Notes: a model not told the origin generated them from the letters alone. A DNA stretch of 64,000 bases from Parahaliea aestuarii (GCF_008064635.1 NZ_VRYZ01000009.1:124001-188000); one strand, 5' to 3'. Counted from the first letter of the stretch, positions 53,810-64,000 are shown. Numbers and translations are program-made.

Positions 53810-55384
53810 TTAGTGGCGGAAATGGCGCATGCCGGTAAACACCATCGCCATGCCGTGTTCATCGGCGGCGGCGATCACCTCGTCGTCGCGAATGGAGCCG
53901 CCGGGCTGGATGACGGCGGCGATGCCGCGTTCGCCGGCGCTGTCGATGCCATCGCGGAAGGGGAAGAAGGCGTCGGACGCCATCACCGAGCCCTGCACTG
54001 CCAGGCCCGCGTGCTCGGCCTTGATGGCGGCGATACGGGCGGAATTGACACGGCTCATTTGTCCGGCGCCCACGCCCACGGTCTGGCCCCGGTGGGCGTA
54101 GACAATGGCGTTGGACTTGACGAACTTGGCCACCTTCCAGGCGAACAGCAGGTCGTTCATCTGTTCGGGGGTGGGTTTTACTTTGCTCACCACTTTGAGG
54201 TCCGCCTCGGTCACCATGCCGAGGTCGCGGTCCTGCACCAGCAGGCCGCCGTTGACGCGCTTGTAGTCAAAGGCGGACCGGGGCGCGCCCCATTCACCGC
54301 AGGCCAGCAGGCGTACATTCTTCTTGGCGCCGACCACTGCGGCCGCCTCTGCGCTGACGCTGGGGGCGATGATCACTTCCACAAACTGGCGTTCGACGAT
54401 GGCGCTGGCGGTGGTGGCATCCAGCTCGCGGTTGAAGGCGATGATGCCGCCGAAAGCGGATTCGGGGTCGGTGGCGAAGGCCAGTTCATAGGCCTGCAGC
54501 AGGTCCGCCGCGACGGCCACGCCACAGGGATTGGCGTGCTTGACGATGACACAGGCCGGGGCGTCGAAGTTCTTCACGCACTCCAGGGCGGCGTCGGTGT
54601 CGGCCACGTTATTGTAGGACAGTTCCTTGCCCTGCAGCTGCTTCGCGGTGGCGATACCGGCTTCTGCGGGCTTCGCCTCCACGTAGAAGGCGGCTTTCTG
54701 GTGGGGGTTTTCCCCGTAGCGCATCTCCTGCACCCTGTGGAACTGGGTGTTGAAGGTGCGCGGGAAGTCCGCGGAGCCGCCGGGGACCTTCGTGCCGAAG
54801 TAATTGGCGATGGCACCGTCGTAGGCGCTGGTGTGCTCGTAGGCTTTGATCGCCAGGTCGAAGCGGGTGTCGAGTGAAGTGGCGCCGCCGTTGGCACGCA
54901 TCTCGTTGAGGATGGCTTCGTAGTCGGAAGCGTTGACCACGATATTCACGAAGCGGTGGTTCTTGGCCGCGGCGCGCACCATGGTGGGGCCGCCGATATC
55001 GATGTTCTCGATGGCGTCTTCCAGCGAGCAGTCCGGTTTGGCGACGGTGGCCTCGAAGGGGTAGAGGTTCACCACCACCATGTCGATACCGCTGATGCCG
55101 TGTTCAGCCATCACTGCGTCATCCTGTCCGCGGCGGGCGAGGATGCCCCCGTGGATCTTCGGGTGCAGGGTTTTCACCCGGCCGTCCATCATTTCCGGGA
55201 AGCCGGTGTAGTCGGCCACTTCGGTGACGGCCAGCCCCTGCTCCTTGAGCAGGCGATAGGTGCCGCCGGTGGAAAGCAGCTCTACGCCGAGTTCGCGCAG
55301 GGCGCTGGCGAATTCCACGATGCCGGTTTTGTCGGATACGCTGATCAGTGCGCGCTGGACGCTCACGAAGTTGCTGTCGCTCAT
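53810..55384 (-). CDS. purH: Bifunctional AICAR transformylase/IMP cyclohydrolase PurH
   Basis: The 524-residue protein has an N-terminal IMP cyclohydrolase domain ([43 protein letters not shown]) and a C-terminal AICAR formyltransferase domain with [13 protein letters not shown] (catalytic Lys-His) and NPHQKAAFY. It carries out the last two steps to IMP. It lies 15 nt downstream of fis, a usual neighbour in Pseudomonas relatives. Confidence 0.96.
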   Translation of the reverse strand: MSDSNFVSVQRALISVSDKTGIVEFASALRELGVELLSTGGTYRLLKEQGLAVTEVADYTGFPEMMDGRVKTLHPKIHGGILARRGQDDAVMAEHGISGIDMVVVNLYPFEATVAKPDCSLEDAIENIDIGGPTMVRAAAKNHRFVNIVVNASDYEAILNEMRANGGATSLDTRFDLAIKAYEHTSAYDGAIANYFGTKVPGGSADFPRTFNTQFHRVQEMRYGENPHQKAAFYVEAKPAEAGIATAKQLQGKELSYNNVADTDAALECVKNFDAPACVIVKHANPCGVAVAADLLQAYELAFATDPESAFGGIIAFNRELDATTASAIVERQFVEVIIAPSVSAEAAAVVGAKKNVRLLACGEWGAPRSAFDYKRVNGGLLVQDRDLGMVTEADLKVVSKVKPTPEQMNDLLFAWKVAKFVKSNAIVYAHRGQTVGVGAGQMSRVNSARIAAIKAEHAGLAVQGSVMASDAFFPFRDGIDSAGERGIAAVIQPGGSIRDDEVIAAADEHGMAMVFTGMRHFRH

Positions 55385-55399
55385 GGACTCTCTAGCCTG

Positions 55400-55717
55400 T
55401 CAGTCTTTGTTGGAAAGCAGGTTGTACTGCTTCAGTTTCTTGCGCAGGGTGCCGCGGTTCAGGCCGAGCATGATGGAGGCCCGGGTCTGGTTGTGGCGGG
55501 TGTAGGTCATGATCTCCCGCAGCAGCGGGGCCTCGATCTCAGCCAGTACCAACTGGTAGAAGTCGGTGGTCATCTGGCCGTCGAGCTGGGCCAGGTAGTC
55601 GCGCACCGCCCGGGTGACGGCGTCGGCCAGTTCGCTGCTGTGGTTGTCGCTGTTGGCGGGGTCCAGGCTGACCTGGTCATCACCGGCCAGGGGGCTCACG
55701 TGTTCGGCCCTGTTCAT
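55400..55717 (-). CDS. fis: DNA-binding protein Fis
   Basis: The 105-residue protein ends in the Fis helix-turn-helix ([25 protein letters not shown]), almost identical to that of Escherichia coli, preceded by the dimer helices ([30 protein letters not shown]). Fis bends DNA and tunes rRNA, recombination and growth-phase genes. The ATG at 55717 overlaps the dusB stop by 4 nt, the conserved dusB-fis arrangement; a longer reading to 55801 has no Fis character. Confidence 0.95.
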   Translation of the reverse strand: MNRAEHVSPLAGDDQVSLDPANSDNHSSELADAVTRAVRDYLAQLDGQMTTDFYQLVLAEIEAPLLREIMTYTRHNQTRASIMLGLNRGTLRKKLKQYNLLSNKD

Positions 55718-56715
55718 GCTGCTAGTTCCTTGTGGTCTGTATTGCCACCGGCTGCCTCGAAGAGCGCCTGTAAATGCCGGTGCTGGGCCTCCGCGGTGCA
55801 CAGGGCGTTAAAGGCCTTGCGCTGGGAGGCGAGGGTGGGGTGTTGTTGCAGATACCAGCCCACATGCTTGCGGGCGATACGCACGCCCATAAACTCGCCG
55901 TAAAAGGCGTGCAGTGCGGCCAGGTGTTCGCGGATGATCCGCCACTGGGTCGCGAGATCGGGGTCGCTGATCCGTTCTCCGCGCTCCAGCCAGGCGGCAA
56001 TCTGGCCGCACAGCCAGGGCCGGCCCTGGGCGGCGCGGCCGATCATGACCCCGGCGGCGCCGGTGTGTTGCAGTACGGCGGCGGCCTTGTCGGGACTGTC
56101 GATATCGCCGTTGGCCAGCACCGGAATGTCGATGGCCGCCACGATTTCGGCGATGGTGTCGTACTCCGCCTCGCCCTTGAAGGCGCAGGCGCGGGTGCGG
56201 CCGTGAACCGAAAGCAGGGCGATGCCGGCGTCCTCGGCGATGCGGGCGATACTGACACCATTGCGCTGCCCGGGTTGGCTGCCGGTGCGAATCTTGAGGG
56301 TCACCGGAACATCCACCGCGTTCACCACGGCGCCGAGAATATCCGCGACCAGTGACTCGTTGGCCAGCAGGGCAGAGCCCGCCGCCTTGCGGCAGACCTT
56401 CTTGGCCGGGCAGCCCATGTTGATATCGATGATCTGGGCGCCGCGCGCCACATTCATCTGCGCTGCCGCGGCCAGTTCCAGCGGGTCGGAGCCGGCGATC
56501 TGCACCGAGCGCGGTTCCACTTCGTCGTCGTGGCGACTGCGCCACTGGGACTTGCGGGAGTTCTGCACCTGCGGGTTGCTGCTGAGCATTTCGGACACCA
56601 CCAGGCCGGCCCCCTGGGCGGCGGCCAGGCGCCGGAAGGGCAGGTCGGTTACGCCGGCCATGGGCGCCAGAGCCACCCGGTTGGCAAGCCTGTAGGGTCC
56701 GATGTGCAGCGTCAC
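55714..56715 (-). CDS. dusB: tRNA-dihydrouridine synthase DusB
   Basis: The FMN-dependent TIM barrel (about 333 residues) has [45 protein letters not shown] (active Cys), [17 protein letters not shown] and [14 protein letters not shown]. It reduces uridine to dihydrouridine in the tRNA D-loop. A GTG at 56715 gives the usual family start ([16 protein letters not shown]); it has no clear ribosome site, and an ATG at 56793 would add 26 residues. Confidence 0.94.
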   Translation of the reverse strand: MTLHIGPYRLANRVALAPMAGVTDLPFRRLAAAQGAGLVVSEMLSSNPQVQNSRKSQWRSRHDDEVEPRSVQIAGSDPLELAAAAQMNVARGAQIIDINMGCPAKKVCRKAAGSALLANESLVADILGAVVNAVDVPVTLKIRTGSQPGQRNGVSIARIAEDAGIALLSVHGRTRACAFKGEAEYDTIAEIVAAIDIPVLANGDIDSPDKAAAVLQHTGAAGVMIGRAAQGRPWLCGQIAAWLERGERISDPDLATQWRIIREHLAALHAFYGEFMGVRIARKHVGWYLQQHPTLASQRKAFNALCTAEAQHRHLQALFEAAGGNTDHKELAA

Positions 56716-56874
56716 GATGTGGGCAGAAAATGCGTCGAAAAAGAGGCGGTATTCTACTGGAGAGGCTTGACGGGTAAAAGCGTACCCTGGCAAATAATGG
56801 CTAAATTTTGAGCTGGAAAAGGCTTGCTTTTACGCTGCGGTGTGAGATGCCCGGGCGGCCGCCGAAGCGGGCAA

Positions 56875-57771
56875 TCACTCGTCTTCTGCCAGGCGGCCCT
56901 GCAGGCAGACCCAGCCGTCTTTTTCGCCGGCAATGTGCAGTTGAATGCGGTCGGCGTAGTGTTCGCAGATGGCGTCGGCCTGGCTCAGCAGGAGGCCGGA
57001 CAGCATCAGTGTGGCGCCGGGGCGGGCGAGCGCCAGCAGGGTGTCAGACAGTTCCATCAGCGGCCCGGCGAGGATATTGGCGATGACCACCCCGGCCTGC
57101 CCCCGCCAGGCGGGGATCGGTTCCGCGCCGGGCAGCGCCGTGACCAGTGCCGCGTCGGGGATATCGTTGCGCCCGGCATTGTCCCGGGTGGCTACCAGGG
57201 CCTGGGGGTCGTTATCGACGCCGAGGGCGCTGGCGGCGCCGAGTTTCAGGGCGGCCACGGCGAGAATGCCGGAGCCGCAACCGTAGTCCACCACCCGGGC
57301 GCCGCTGAGGGGCAGGGCATCCAGGGCGGCCAGGCAGAGGGCGGTGGTGGGGTGGGTGCCGGTACCGAAGGCCAGGCCCGGGTCCAGTAGCAGGTTGACG
57401 GCGTCGGGCTCGGGCGGTTCAAGCCAGCTGGGGCAGACCCACAGGCGGCGGCCGAAGCGCATCGGCTGGTAGTGCTTGATCCACTCCCGCTCCCAGTCCT
57501 TGTCCTCGAGGATTTCCACGCGCGCGGCGCAGCCGCCCAGCAGTGCCTGCGGAAAGCCGGCCAGCACGGCGTCCATGTCGGTGTCGGCCGGGTACAGGCC
57601 GGTGAGTCGGGTCTGTTGCCACAGCGGGGTCTCGCCCACCGCCGGTTCCAGCACCGGCTGGTCGGCGTTGTCTTCCATGGTCACGGCCACGGAACCGCTG
57701 GCCAGCATCAGCGCTTCCAGCGCCTCAACCTGATCCGGGTGGGTGTCCAGGCGCAATTGCAGCCAGCTCAT
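56875..57771 (-). CDS. prmA: Ribosomal protein L11 methyltransferase PrmA
   Basis: The 298-residue protein has an N-terminal substrate domain (LQLRLDTHPDQVEALE) and a SAM-binding domain with LDPGLAFGTGTHPTTALCL, VVDYGCGSGILAVAAL, GVDNDPQALVATRDN and VIANILAGPLMEL. It methylates ribosomal protein L11. It follows accC by 18 nt, the same order as in Pseudomonas and Escherichia coli relatives, and is the end of the aroQ-acc run; dusB starts 159 nt further on. Confidence 0.95.
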   Translation of the reverse strand: MSWLQLRLDTHPDQVEALEALMLASGSVAVTMEDNADQPVLEPAVGETPLWQQTRLTGLYPADTDMDAVLAGFPQALLGGCAARVEILEDKDWEREWIKHYQPMRFGRRLWVCPSWLEPPEPDAVNLLLDPGLAFGTGTHPTTALCLAALDALPLSGARVVDYGCGSGILAVAALKLGAASALGVDNDPQALVATRDNAGRNDIPDAALVTALPGAEPIPAWRGQAGVVIANILAGPLMELSDTLLALARPGATLMLSGLLLSQADAICEHYADRIQLHIAGEKDGWVCLQGRLAEDE

Positions 57772-57789
57772 TGTGAGATACCAGAGGAC

Positions 57790-59136
57790 CTAGTCCTCCA
57801 GCTTGCTCTCCAGGTAGTGAATGCTCACACCGCCCGCCTTGAAGGCGCGGTCCACCACCAGGTCCCGGTGCAGGGGTGTGTTGGTCTTGATGCCCTCCAC
57901 CACCAGTTCATCGAGGGCGCCGCGCATGCGGGCCAGGGCGGTGGCGCGGTCTTCGCCGAAGCTGATGACCTTGGCGATCAGGGAGTCGTAAAAAGGCGGC
58001 ACGGTGTAGCCGTCGTAAAGGTGGGAATCCACCCGGATGCCGAGTCCGCCGGGGGCGTGGAAGGTGGTGACCTTGCCCGGTGAGGGAATGAAGGTGCTGG
58101 GGTCTTCGGCATTGATCCGGCACTCGAAAGCGTGGCCGCTGATCTTCACGTCCTCCTGCCTGACGGAGAGTGGCATGCCGGCGGCAATCCGCAGCTGCTC
58201 CTTGACGATGTCGATACCGGTGACCATCTCGGTAACAGGGTGTTCTACCTGGACCCGGGTGTTCATCTCGATGAAGTAGAAGCCGCCATCCTCGTACAGA
58301 AACTCGAAGGTGCCGGCACCGCGGTAGCCGATATCGATGCAGGCGTTGACGCAGGCCTCGGCCACCTGAGCACGCAGGTCTTCGTCGATGCCCGGGGCGG
58401 GCGCCTCTTCCAGCACCTTCTGGTGCCGTCGTTGCAGGGAGCAGTCGCGGTCGCCGAGGTGGACGGCATTGCCCTGGCCGTCGGCGATAACCTGGATTTC
58501 CACGTGGCGCGGCTTCTGCAGGAATTTCTCCAGGTACACGACATCGGAGCCGAAGGCGGCGCCGGCCTCGCTCTGGGTCAATTGCACCGAGCCCAGCAGT
58601 GCGGCTTCGTTGTGCACCACCCGCATGCCGCGACCGCCGCCGCCGGCAGCGGCCTTGACGATCACCGGGTAGCCGATGCGGCGCGCGACTTCCAGCGTGC
58701 GCTCATCGTCGTCGGTGAGGGGGCCGTCGGAGCCAGGTACCGTCGGCACACCTGCCTTCTTCATGGCCTCGATGGCGGAGACCTTGTCCCCCATCAGGCG
58801 GATGGTGTCCGCCCGCGGGCCGATGAAGATAAAACCGCTTTTCTCCACCTGCTCGGCAAAATCGGCATTCTCCGCCAGGAAGCCGTATCCGGGGTGGATG
58901 GCGGTGGCGCTGGTGACTTCGGCAGCACTGATGATGGCGGGGACGTTCAGGTAGCTCAGGGCGCTGGCGGCGGGGCCAATGCAGACCGACTCGTCCGCCA
59001 GGCGTACGTGCATCAAATCCTTGTCGGCCTTGGAGTGCACCGCCACGGTCTTGATGTTCAGTTCCTTGCAGGCGCGCAGCACCCGCAGGGCAATTTCCCC
59101 GCGGTTGGCGATCAGCACCTTATCCAATATCGGCAT
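57790..59136 (-). CDS. accC: Acetyl-CoA carboxylase biotin carboxylase subunit AccC
   Basis: The 448-residue ATP-grasp protein has [68 protein letters not shown], and [22 protein letters not shown]. It carboxylates the biotin on AccB, the first step of fatty-acid synthesis. GAGGA is 7 nt before the ATG at 59136. It lies 50 nt after accB. Confidence 0.96.
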   Translation of the reverse strand: MPILDKVLIANRGEIALRVLRACKELNIKTVAVHSKADKDLMHVRLADESVCIGPAASALSYLNVPAIISAAEVTSATAIHPGYGFLAENADFAEQVEKSGFIFIGPRADTIRLMGDKVSAIEAMKKAGVPTVPGSDGPLTDDDERTLEVARRIGYPVIVKAAAGGGGRGMRVVHNEAALLGSVQLTQSEAGAAFGSDVVYLEKFLQKPRHVEIQVIADGQGNAVHLGDRDCSLQRRHQKVLEEAPAPGIDEDLRAQVAEACVNACIDIGYRGAGTFEFLYEDGGFYFIEMNTRVQVEHPVTEMVTGIDIVKEQLRIAAGMPLSVRQEDVKISGHAFECRINAEDPSTFIPSPGKVTTFHAPGGLGIRVDSHLYDGYTVPPFYDSLIAKVISFGEDRATALARMRGALDELVVEGIKTNTPLHRDLVVDRAFKAGGVSIHYLESKLED

Positions 59137-59186
59137 CTTGCGATCCTCTGTAACTTGGCGATGGCGGGCGCGCGGCCCGCGCGGCA

Positions 59187-59657
59187 TCAGACGATGGTGA
59201 ACAGGGGCTGTTCAAATTCCACCGGCTCGCCGTTTTCCACCAGGATTTCGCCGATGGTGCCGGACTTGTCGGCCTCGATCTGGTTCATCATTTTCATCGC
59301 CTCGACGATGCACAGTACGTCGCCTGCCTTGACCGTCTGGCCCACTTCGGCGAAGGGGGCGGCGGTGGGGGTGGGCGAGCGGTAGAAGGTGCCGACCATG
59401 GGCGAGGTGACAATGTGGCCGCTGGGGACCGGCGCGGCATCCGCTGCGGGCTCGGCGGCGGCCGCCGGCGCGGGGCTGGGCGGCGGCGCGGCGGCGGGCA
59501 TCGGTGCCGGGTGCATGGCGTAGCCGGGGGGCGCGATCATCTGCTGGCCGCTGTTGCGGCTGATGCGCACGGACTCCTCGCCCTCCTTGATCTCGATTTC
59601 ATCGATGTTGGACTCTTCCAGCAACTCGATCAGTTTTTTGACTTTGCGAATGTCCAT
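59187..59657 (-). CDS. accB: Biotin carboxyl carrier protein AccB
   Basis: The 156-residue protein has an N-terminal region starting [22 protein letters not shown], an Ala/Pro-rich flexible linker (about 45-80), and a C-terminal biotinyl domain with [13 protein letters not shown], where Lys122 carries biotin. It moves carboxylate between AccC and the carboxyltransferase. It is co-oriented with aroQ (48 nt upstream) and accC. Confidence 0.96.
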   Translation of the reverse strand: MDIRKVKKLIELLEESNIDEIEIKEGEESVRISRNSGQQMIAPPGYAMHPAPMPAAAPPPSPAPAAAAEPAADAAPVPSGHIVTSPMVGTFYRSPTPTAAPFAEVGQTVKAGDVLCIVEAMKMMNQIEADKSGTIGEILVENGEPVEFEQPLFTIV

Positions 59658-59705
59658 AGTGGGTTCTCTTCGGTTTCGGTGGTCAATCGGGACGCTAAAT
59701 AGCTG

Positions 59706-60146
59706 TCAGCCTTCCAGTTCGCGCATGGCGGCTTGCAGGGCGTATTCGTAGCCTCCGGCCCCCAGTCCGCAAATCACACCGCGGGCGAGGTCGGAGAAGT
59801 AAGAGTGGTGGCGGAAAGATTCGCGGGCGTGCACGTTGGACAGGTGCACCTCAATAAAGGGAATGTCCACGGCGGCCAGGGCATCCCGCAGGGCCACGCT
59901 GGTGTGGGTGAAGGCGGCGGGATTGATGAGGATGAAATTGACGCCTTCCTGGCGCGCTTCCTGCACGCGTTCGATCAGCTCGTATTCGGCGTTGCTCTGC
60001 ATGGACAGCAGGTGGTGGCCGCGCTCGCGGGCAATCTCTTCGAGACGGGTATTGATCTGGCCGAGGGTGGTGCTGCCGTAGACGGCGGGCTCCCGGGTGC
60101 CCAGCAAATTCAGGTTGGGGCCGTGTAACACAAGAATGCTGGCCAT
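59706..60146 (-). CDS. aroQ: Type II 3-dehydroquinate dehydratase AroQ
   Basis: The 146-residue protein has [20 protein letters not shown] (catalytic Tyr), [17 protein letters not shown] and the [21 protein letters not shown] lid, typical of the dodecameric type II enzyme of the shikimate pathway. It precedes accB-accC, as in Pseudomonas. The 258-nt gap up to dsbD holds no gene and presumably the promoter of this operon; I could not single one out. Confidence 0.95.
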   Translation of the reverse strand: MASILVLHGPNLNLLGTREPAVYGSTTLGQINTRLEEIARERGHHLLSMQSNAEYELIERVQEARQEGVNFILINPAAFTHTSVALRDALAAVDIPFIEVHLSNVHARESFRHHSYFSDLARGVICGLGAGGYEYALQAAMRELEG

Positions 60147-60404
60147 GTGGAGCGCTCTCCCCTGCGTGGCGCGCGATCGAAATAAGGATTAGAAGCGGCG
60201 CGCGATTTGTGTGGGATTCTGGCGCAAAGTCGGGAGATTGTCCACCTTGTTGAGGGTTTTGCGGATTTTGGCGGCATTTAGGCAGGTTTTCCCGGCGGTA
60301 TGCGAGAAGTTGCCCTGTTTTTGGATGTTCGCGACTTCTCCGTGCTCACTCGCGGCAGGATGGCGGTGGATCGAACATCCTGCAGTCAACATCCATAAAT
60401 ATGC

Positions 60405-62162
60405 CTATAACGTGCCGGCAACAGCGGCTTTCTTTTCAGAAATTGCTTCGAGAGCCTGCAGGACCGTGTTGCGGGTCAGCAATTGCGGCAGGATCACGGG
60501 CTCGGCTGCAGGGTCTGCCGGGTAAAGAATGTAGAAAGGAATGCCGTTGCGACCGTGCTGGCGCAGGAACTCGGCGATTTCCGGGTCGTAGTTGGTCCAG
60601 TCCGCCACCAGGTAGGCCACATCGCCGGCATCGAAGGCGCTGCGAATCTCTTCGGTGTTGAGCACCGCCTGCTCATTGGCGATGCAGGTAATGCACCAGT
60701 CGGCGGTGACGTCCACGAACACGCTGCGCCCGGCGGCGCGCAGGTCGGCCAGGGCGCGCGGTGACCAGGCTTCTTCGCTGCTACTGGCATGGCTGGTATT
60801 CACTGGCCGCTCACCGCCGCCGGCCGGCAGCGTCGCCAGCGCCACGGCCACGGCGACGCTGGCCACCGCTGCGACCTGCCGCCACAGCACCGCCTGCCAC
60901 AACCACAGGGCCAGGGCCAGGAACAGCCCGCCCAGCAGGGCCGCGGCCATGGTGTTGACGCCGGCCTGCCGTCCGGCCACCCACAGCAGCCAGATGGCAC
61001 TGGCGTACAGGGGGAAGGCGAGGAACTGCTTGAGGGTTTCCATCCACGGCCCCGGGCGCGGCATCAGGCGCCGGGCCAGGCCGCTGTAGCTCAGCAGCAG
61101 CAGTGGTGCCGCCATGCCGGCGCCGAGGGCGGCAAAGATTGACAGGCTTGCCGCCGCCGGCTGGGTGACGGCGAAGCCGAGGGCGGTTCCCATCAGCGGA
61201 GCGGTGCAGGGGCTGGCCACCACCACCGCCAGTACACCGGTAAAGAAACTGCCGCTGTCGCCCCTGCGCCCGGCCAGACTGGCGCCGCTGTTCATCAGCC
61301 CGGCGCCCAGTTCCACCACCCCGGACAGGGCCAGGCCCATGGCCAGGAACAGGTAGGCCAATGCGATGACGAACCCGGGACTCTGCAACTGAAAGCCCCA
61401 GCCAACGGCGCGGCCACCCTGCTGCAGGGTGATCAGGGTCGCCGCCACGATCATGAAACTGGTGACCACCCCGGCGGCGTAGAGCCAGCTCTGGCGGTGG
61501 CGCTGGTAGGGGCTGGCATCGGCAAAGCTCAGTACTTTCAGGGACAGCACCGGGAATACGCAGGGCATCAGGTTCAGCAGGCTGCCCCCCAGGAAAGCCA
61601 GCAGGGCCATGGCGGCGAGGGTGCCGAAGCTCGCAGGTGCGGCGGTGTTGCTGCTGGCAGTGGTGCCAGTGCGAGGCGCCGGCGCCAGCTCAGTGACTGC
61701 GCCGGTGTCGAAATTCACGCTGAAACGCTGGTCGCGAGGGGGGTAGCAGAGTCCGGCGTCGGCACAGCCCTGGCTACTGAGAGTGAGTGTGGCCGCGCCG
61801 CTGTGGCGCTCTGTGCGCAACTGGATGTCGGCCTGGTTGTAATACACCCGGGTGTCGCCGAAGAATTCGTCGCTGCGCTCGATGGCCGGGGGGAATTCGG
61901 GGGTGACAGACACCGCCCCCTGGCTGTCTGTCAGCCCAAAGCGGAACTGGTGCTGGTACAGGTAGTAGCTGTCGGCAATCTGCCAGTACAGCCGCAGGCC
62001 CTGGTCATTCGGCTCGATGACAACCTGGTAGGCGTCCTCGACCGGCAGGAAGCTGGGCTGGTTAGCGCCGCCAAAGGGATTGCCGGGCTGGCTACTGGCT
62101 CCCAGCTGTGCATGGCAGATGCTGCTGACAAGCAGCAAGAGGCTGGTGAGTACCAGGCGCAT
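60405..62162 (-). CDS. dsbD: Thiol:disulfide interchange protein DsbD
   Basis: The 585-residue protein has a signal peptide (RLVLTSLLLLVSSICHAQ), a periplasmic alpha domain with the SQGCADAGLCYPP cysteine pair, eight-span membrane domain with LNLMPCVFPVLSLKVL and ASPCTAPLMGTAL (redox Cys), and a C-terminal thioredoxin-like domain with DVTADWCITCIANE. It carries electrons from cytoplasmic thioredoxin to periplasmic DsbC/DsbG and cytochrome c maturation. The ATG at 62162 has AGGAGA 4-5 nt upstream and gives a normal signal peptide. Confidence 0.95.
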   Translation of the reverse strand: MRLVLTSLLLLVSSICHAQLGASSQPGNPFGGANQPSFLPVEDAYQVVIEPNDQGLRLYWQIADSYYLYQHQFRFGLTDSQGAVSVTPEFPPAIERSDEFFGDTRVYYNQADIQLRTERHSGAATLTLSSQGCADAGLCYPPRDQRFSVNFDTGAVTELAPAPRTGTTASSNTAAPASFGTLAAMALLAFLGGSLLNLMPCVFPVLSLKVLSFADASPYQRHRQSWLYAAGVVTSFMIVAATLITLQQGGRAVGWGFQLQSPGFVIALAYLFLAMGLALSGVVELGAGLMNSGASLAGRRGDSGSFFTGVLAVVVASPCTAPLMGTALGFAVTQPAAASLSIFAALGAGMAAPLLLLSYSGLARRLMPRPGPWMETLKQFLAFPLYASAIWLLWVAGRQAGVNTMAAALLGGLFLALALWLWQAVLWRQVAAVASVAVAVALATLPAGGGERPVNTSHASSSEEAWSPRALADLRAAGRSVFVDVTADWCITCIANEQAVLNTEEIRSAFDAGDVAYLVADWTNYDPEIAEFLRQHGRNGIPFYILYPADPAAEPVILPQLLTRNTVLQALEAISEKKAAVAGTL

Positions 62163-62366
62163 TGGGTCTCCTGAAATATGTTCGGATAGCCGGTCGGCGG
62201 CCAAGTTTATCAGTGCAGTGAGGGCCGCCCAACGCCGATTTGCATCCGGGCAGTGTTATAGTCCTCAGACGCTCGCGGCCGCGATTGGTTTCATTTTGGT
62301 GCGCGAGACATTTGCATTAATTTGCCCGGCTGCTTTGTCGACGCCGTCGGGACAGGAGGGACTCTG

Positions 62367-62819
62367 TTGCGCATTCTGCCCGCGATCATGGCTGCAGCCC
62401 TGACGACCCAGTATATACCGCAGGCGGCGGCTCAGTTGGAGCTCAGCGAGGCCTGGGTGAGAGCCCTGCCGCCGGTGCAGCGCAACACCGCGGCCTACCT
62501 GCATCTGAGTAATACCGGTGAAAGTCCGGTCACGGTGACTGGCGGCAACAGTCCACTGGCTGCCAGGGTGGAATTGCACGAGAGCACGGCGGCCGACGGG
62601 ATGATGCGCATGCGCCAGCTTGAGGTGCTGACTCTGGCGCCGGGTGAAAGCCTGCAACTTGCGCCCGGTGGCGTACACTTGATGTTGCTGGATCTCGAAC
62701 GGATGCCGGCGGCGGGCGAACGTGTCACCCTGTGCCTTGAGCTGGCCGGTGGCGAGGAGGCCTGTACCGAGGCTGCTGTCATGCGCCAGGCTGGCGGCGA
62801 TCACTCACACCATCATTAA
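62367..62819 (+). CDS. Periplasmic copper chaperone PCu(A)C family protein
   Basis: The ~150-residue precursor has a signal peptide (RILPAIMAAALTTQYIPQAAAQ) and the copper-binding pattern of PCuAC proteins: VELHES, then M-M-R-M, then GGVHLML, supplying His and Met ligands. It ends in a His-rich tail (GGDHSHHH) that may add metal sites. It probably delivers Cu(I) to cytochrome oxidase. I use the TTG at 62367 because AGGAGGG lies 6 nt upstream and the signal peptide begins there. Confidence 0.85.
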   Translation: MRILPAIMAAALTTQYIPQAAAQLELSEAWVRALPPVQRNTAAYLHLSNTGESPVTVTGGNSPLAARVELHESTAADGMMRMRQLEVLTLAPGESLQLAPGGVHLMLLDLERMPAAGERVTLCLELAGGEEACTEAAVMRQAGGDHSHHH

Positions 62820-62881
62820 TTCGACGTACAGATTGTTTTCAATCACACCTTGAAGGTCACAGGCAGGGAGCACCGGGACTG

Positions 62882-63940
62882 ATGAGCGAACCCAACCCGA
62901 CACAGAAAACTACTCTTGGCGAGCGTCTGCAGGACTGGCGTGACAGCTTTCGCGACGGCAAATGGTGGCGCTGGCCGCTACGCATTGTGCTGCTGTATCT
63001 GGTGCTGGCCGCGCTGGTGGGACTCTACTGGAGCATGGCTCCCGGACCCTTCGACGTGAAAGCCAGGGCGCAGCAACTGGCGGTCGAGCAGGGCGGGAAA
63101 ATAGTGACCGGTTCGGCCACCACCTCGGCCCTGATCGGGGTGATGGAAACCCTGCTGCAAAAGCCCGGTGGTTACCTGCGCAATGACCGCTTTCCGCCGG
63201 GGTTGTGGCTCGACAACATCCCCAACTGGGAATACGGCGCCCTGATACAGGTGCGCGACCTGGCCCGGGCGATGCGCGAAGTGCACAGTCGCTCCCAGTC
63301 ACAGTCCACCGAGGACAAGGACCTGGCAGAGGCCGAACCGCGCTTCAACTTCAACGCCAACAGCTGGATGCTGCCGGCGTCGGAAAGCGAGTACAAAGCG
63401 GGAGTGAAGTTTGTCCGCAACTACCTCACCCGCTTGTCTGACGACGACGCCTCGGATGCCCAGTTCTACGCCCGTGCCGACAACCTGCGCTACTGGCTGA
63501 ATACCGTGGACACACGCCTCGGCAGTCTGTCACAGCGCCTCAGTGCCAGTGTCGGCCAGCGCCGCCTGAACACCGACCTCGCCGGCGACGAAAGCGCGCG
63601 CCAGTCCACCAGCAGCCCCGATGAAAAAGAGGTACGCACCCCGTGGACGGAAATTGACGATGTGTTCTTCGAGGCGCGCGGCACTGCCTGGGCGTTGATT
63701 CACTTCCTCAAGGCGGCAGAGATCGACTTTGCCGATGTGCTGGAGAAAAAGAACGCGCGAGTGAGCCTGCAGCAGATTATCCGCGAACTGGAGGCCACCC
63801 AGGATACGGTGTGGAGTCCGGTGGTGCTCAACGGCACCGGCTTCGGCGTGCTGGCCAACCACTCCCTGGTGATGGCCAACTACCTGAGTCGCGCCAACGC
63901 CGCCATTATTGATCTGCGGGACCTGCTGGCGCAGGGGTGA
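62882..63940 (+). CDS. DUF2333 family membrane-anchored protein
   Basis: The 352-residue protein has a short cytoplasmic N-terminus, one membrane span (WPLRIVLLYLVLAALVGLYWSM, about 36-57) and a long periplasmic helical body. The stretches GGYLRNDRFPPGLWLDNIPNWEYG and FNANSWMLPASESEY are typical of DUF2333, a proteobacterial family of unknown function. It starts 62 nt after the copper chaperone. The stop is followed by a strong hairpin. Confidence 0.85.
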   Translation: MSEPNPTQKTTLGERLQDWRDSFRDGKWWRWPLRIVLLYLVLAALVGLYWSMAPGPFDVKARAQQLAVEQGGKIVTGSATTSALIGVMETLLQKPGGYLRNDRFPPGLWLDNIPNWEYGALIQVRDLARAMREVHSRSQSQSTEDKDLAEAEPRFNFNANSWMLPASESEYKAGVKFVRNYLTRLSDDDASDAQFYARADNLRYWLNTVDTRLGSLSQRLSASVGQRRLNTDLAGDESARQSTSSPDEKEVRTPWTEIDDVFFEARGTAWALIHFLKAAEIDFADVLEKKNARVSLQQIIRELEATQDTVWSPVVLNGTGFGVLANHSLVMANYLSRANAAIIDLRDLLAQG

Positions 63941-63950
63941 AGTGAGCGAA

Positions 63951-63972
63951 CGGCGGGCGCACAGGCCCGCCG
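63951..63972. terminator. GC-rich hairpin downstream of the DUF2333 gene
   Basis: A perfect 8-bp stem, CGGCGGGC (63951-63958) with GCCCGCCG (63965-63972) and a 6-nt loop, lies 10 nt after the stop. No T-run follows on the plus strand, so it may be a weak terminator or an mRNA 3'-end stabiliser. A TAG-ending frame on the minus strand at 63986 may be the tail of a convergent gene cut by the window edge. Confidence 0.45.
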
Positions 63973-64000
63973 TAACAGTCAGCGCCTAGCGGCGGTCGTA

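Noticed and set aside
1-64000. CRISPR arrays, tRNA or rRNA genes, prophage or integrase genes
   Set aside because: None seen: no regularly spaced direct repeats apart from the trpE leader units and REP copies, no cloverleaf-like tRNA ends, and no phage or integrase proteins.

Overview
The window comes from a Gram-negative gammaproteobacterium. It carries lptD/surA (outer-membrane biogenesis), fis, coq7, a Crp/Vfr-type regulator and amgK/murU. The right-hand gene order (pdxA-surA-lptD / amgK-murU; rpe, trpE, trpGDC, crp/vfr, OsmC-like, coq7; dsbD-aroQ-accB-accC-prmA; dusB-fis-purH-purD) is the one familiar from Pseudomonas and its relatives. The right half is visibly G+C rich. The left half is more mixed and becomes A+T rich around 9-10 kb and 21-27 kb. 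A marine lineage close to Pseudomonas/Cellvibrionales is my inference; the genus cannot be fixed from the sequence alone.

Positions 1-36.5 kb form one large surface-polysaccharide locus. From the left it holds: a glycosyltransferase cut by the window edge; an ABC-2 exporter (Wzm/Wzt type); an assimilatory APS-reductase-like CysH; a sugar-nucleotide SDR; a 1237-residue protein with a CDP-glycerol-polymerase-like core and two GT2 regions; an MBOAT O-acyltransferase with its SGNH-like partner; three minus-strand glycosyltransferase genes; a plus-strand operon that fits UDP-L-QuiNAc/L-FucNAc-type sugar synthesis, with a further 4,6-dehydratase and a nucleotidyltransferase; and a long minus-strand run of glycosyltransferases, a sulfotransferase, three SDR enzymes and a membrane GT-C protein. 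One of those SDRs closely resembles UDP-sulfoquinovose synthase (SQD1/SqdB). Together the genes suggest an exported, acylated and probably sulfur-containing capsule or O-antigen, possibly with phosphodiester-linked polyols. CysH could supply sulfite to the SQD1-like enzyme.

From 36.5 to 43.6 kb lie pdxA-surA-lptD and the divergent amgK-murU pair, which recycles cell-wall MurNAc, followed by a small coiled-coil membrane protein. The polysaccharide locus abuts pdxA, where ksgA-apaG-apaH usually follow in gammaproteobacteria, so this is probably a variable insertion point.

From 43.7 to 50.5 kb lie rpe, a REP-associated tyrosine transposase (RAYT) flanked by two homologous ~160-bp blocks of REP palindromes, a long trpE leader with a good promoter, 21-bp tandem repeats and a short frame ending Trp-Arg-Trp, and then trpE, a methyltransferase gene, trpG, trpD and trpC.

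From 50.6 to 64 kb the genes are conserved housekeeping ones: crp/vfr, an OsmC-like gene, coq7, purD-purH, fis-dusB, prmA, accC-accB, aroQ, dsbD, a PCuAC copper chaperone and a DUF2333 gene. The window ends in a GC-rich hairpin. I saw no tRNA, rRNA or CRISPR array.
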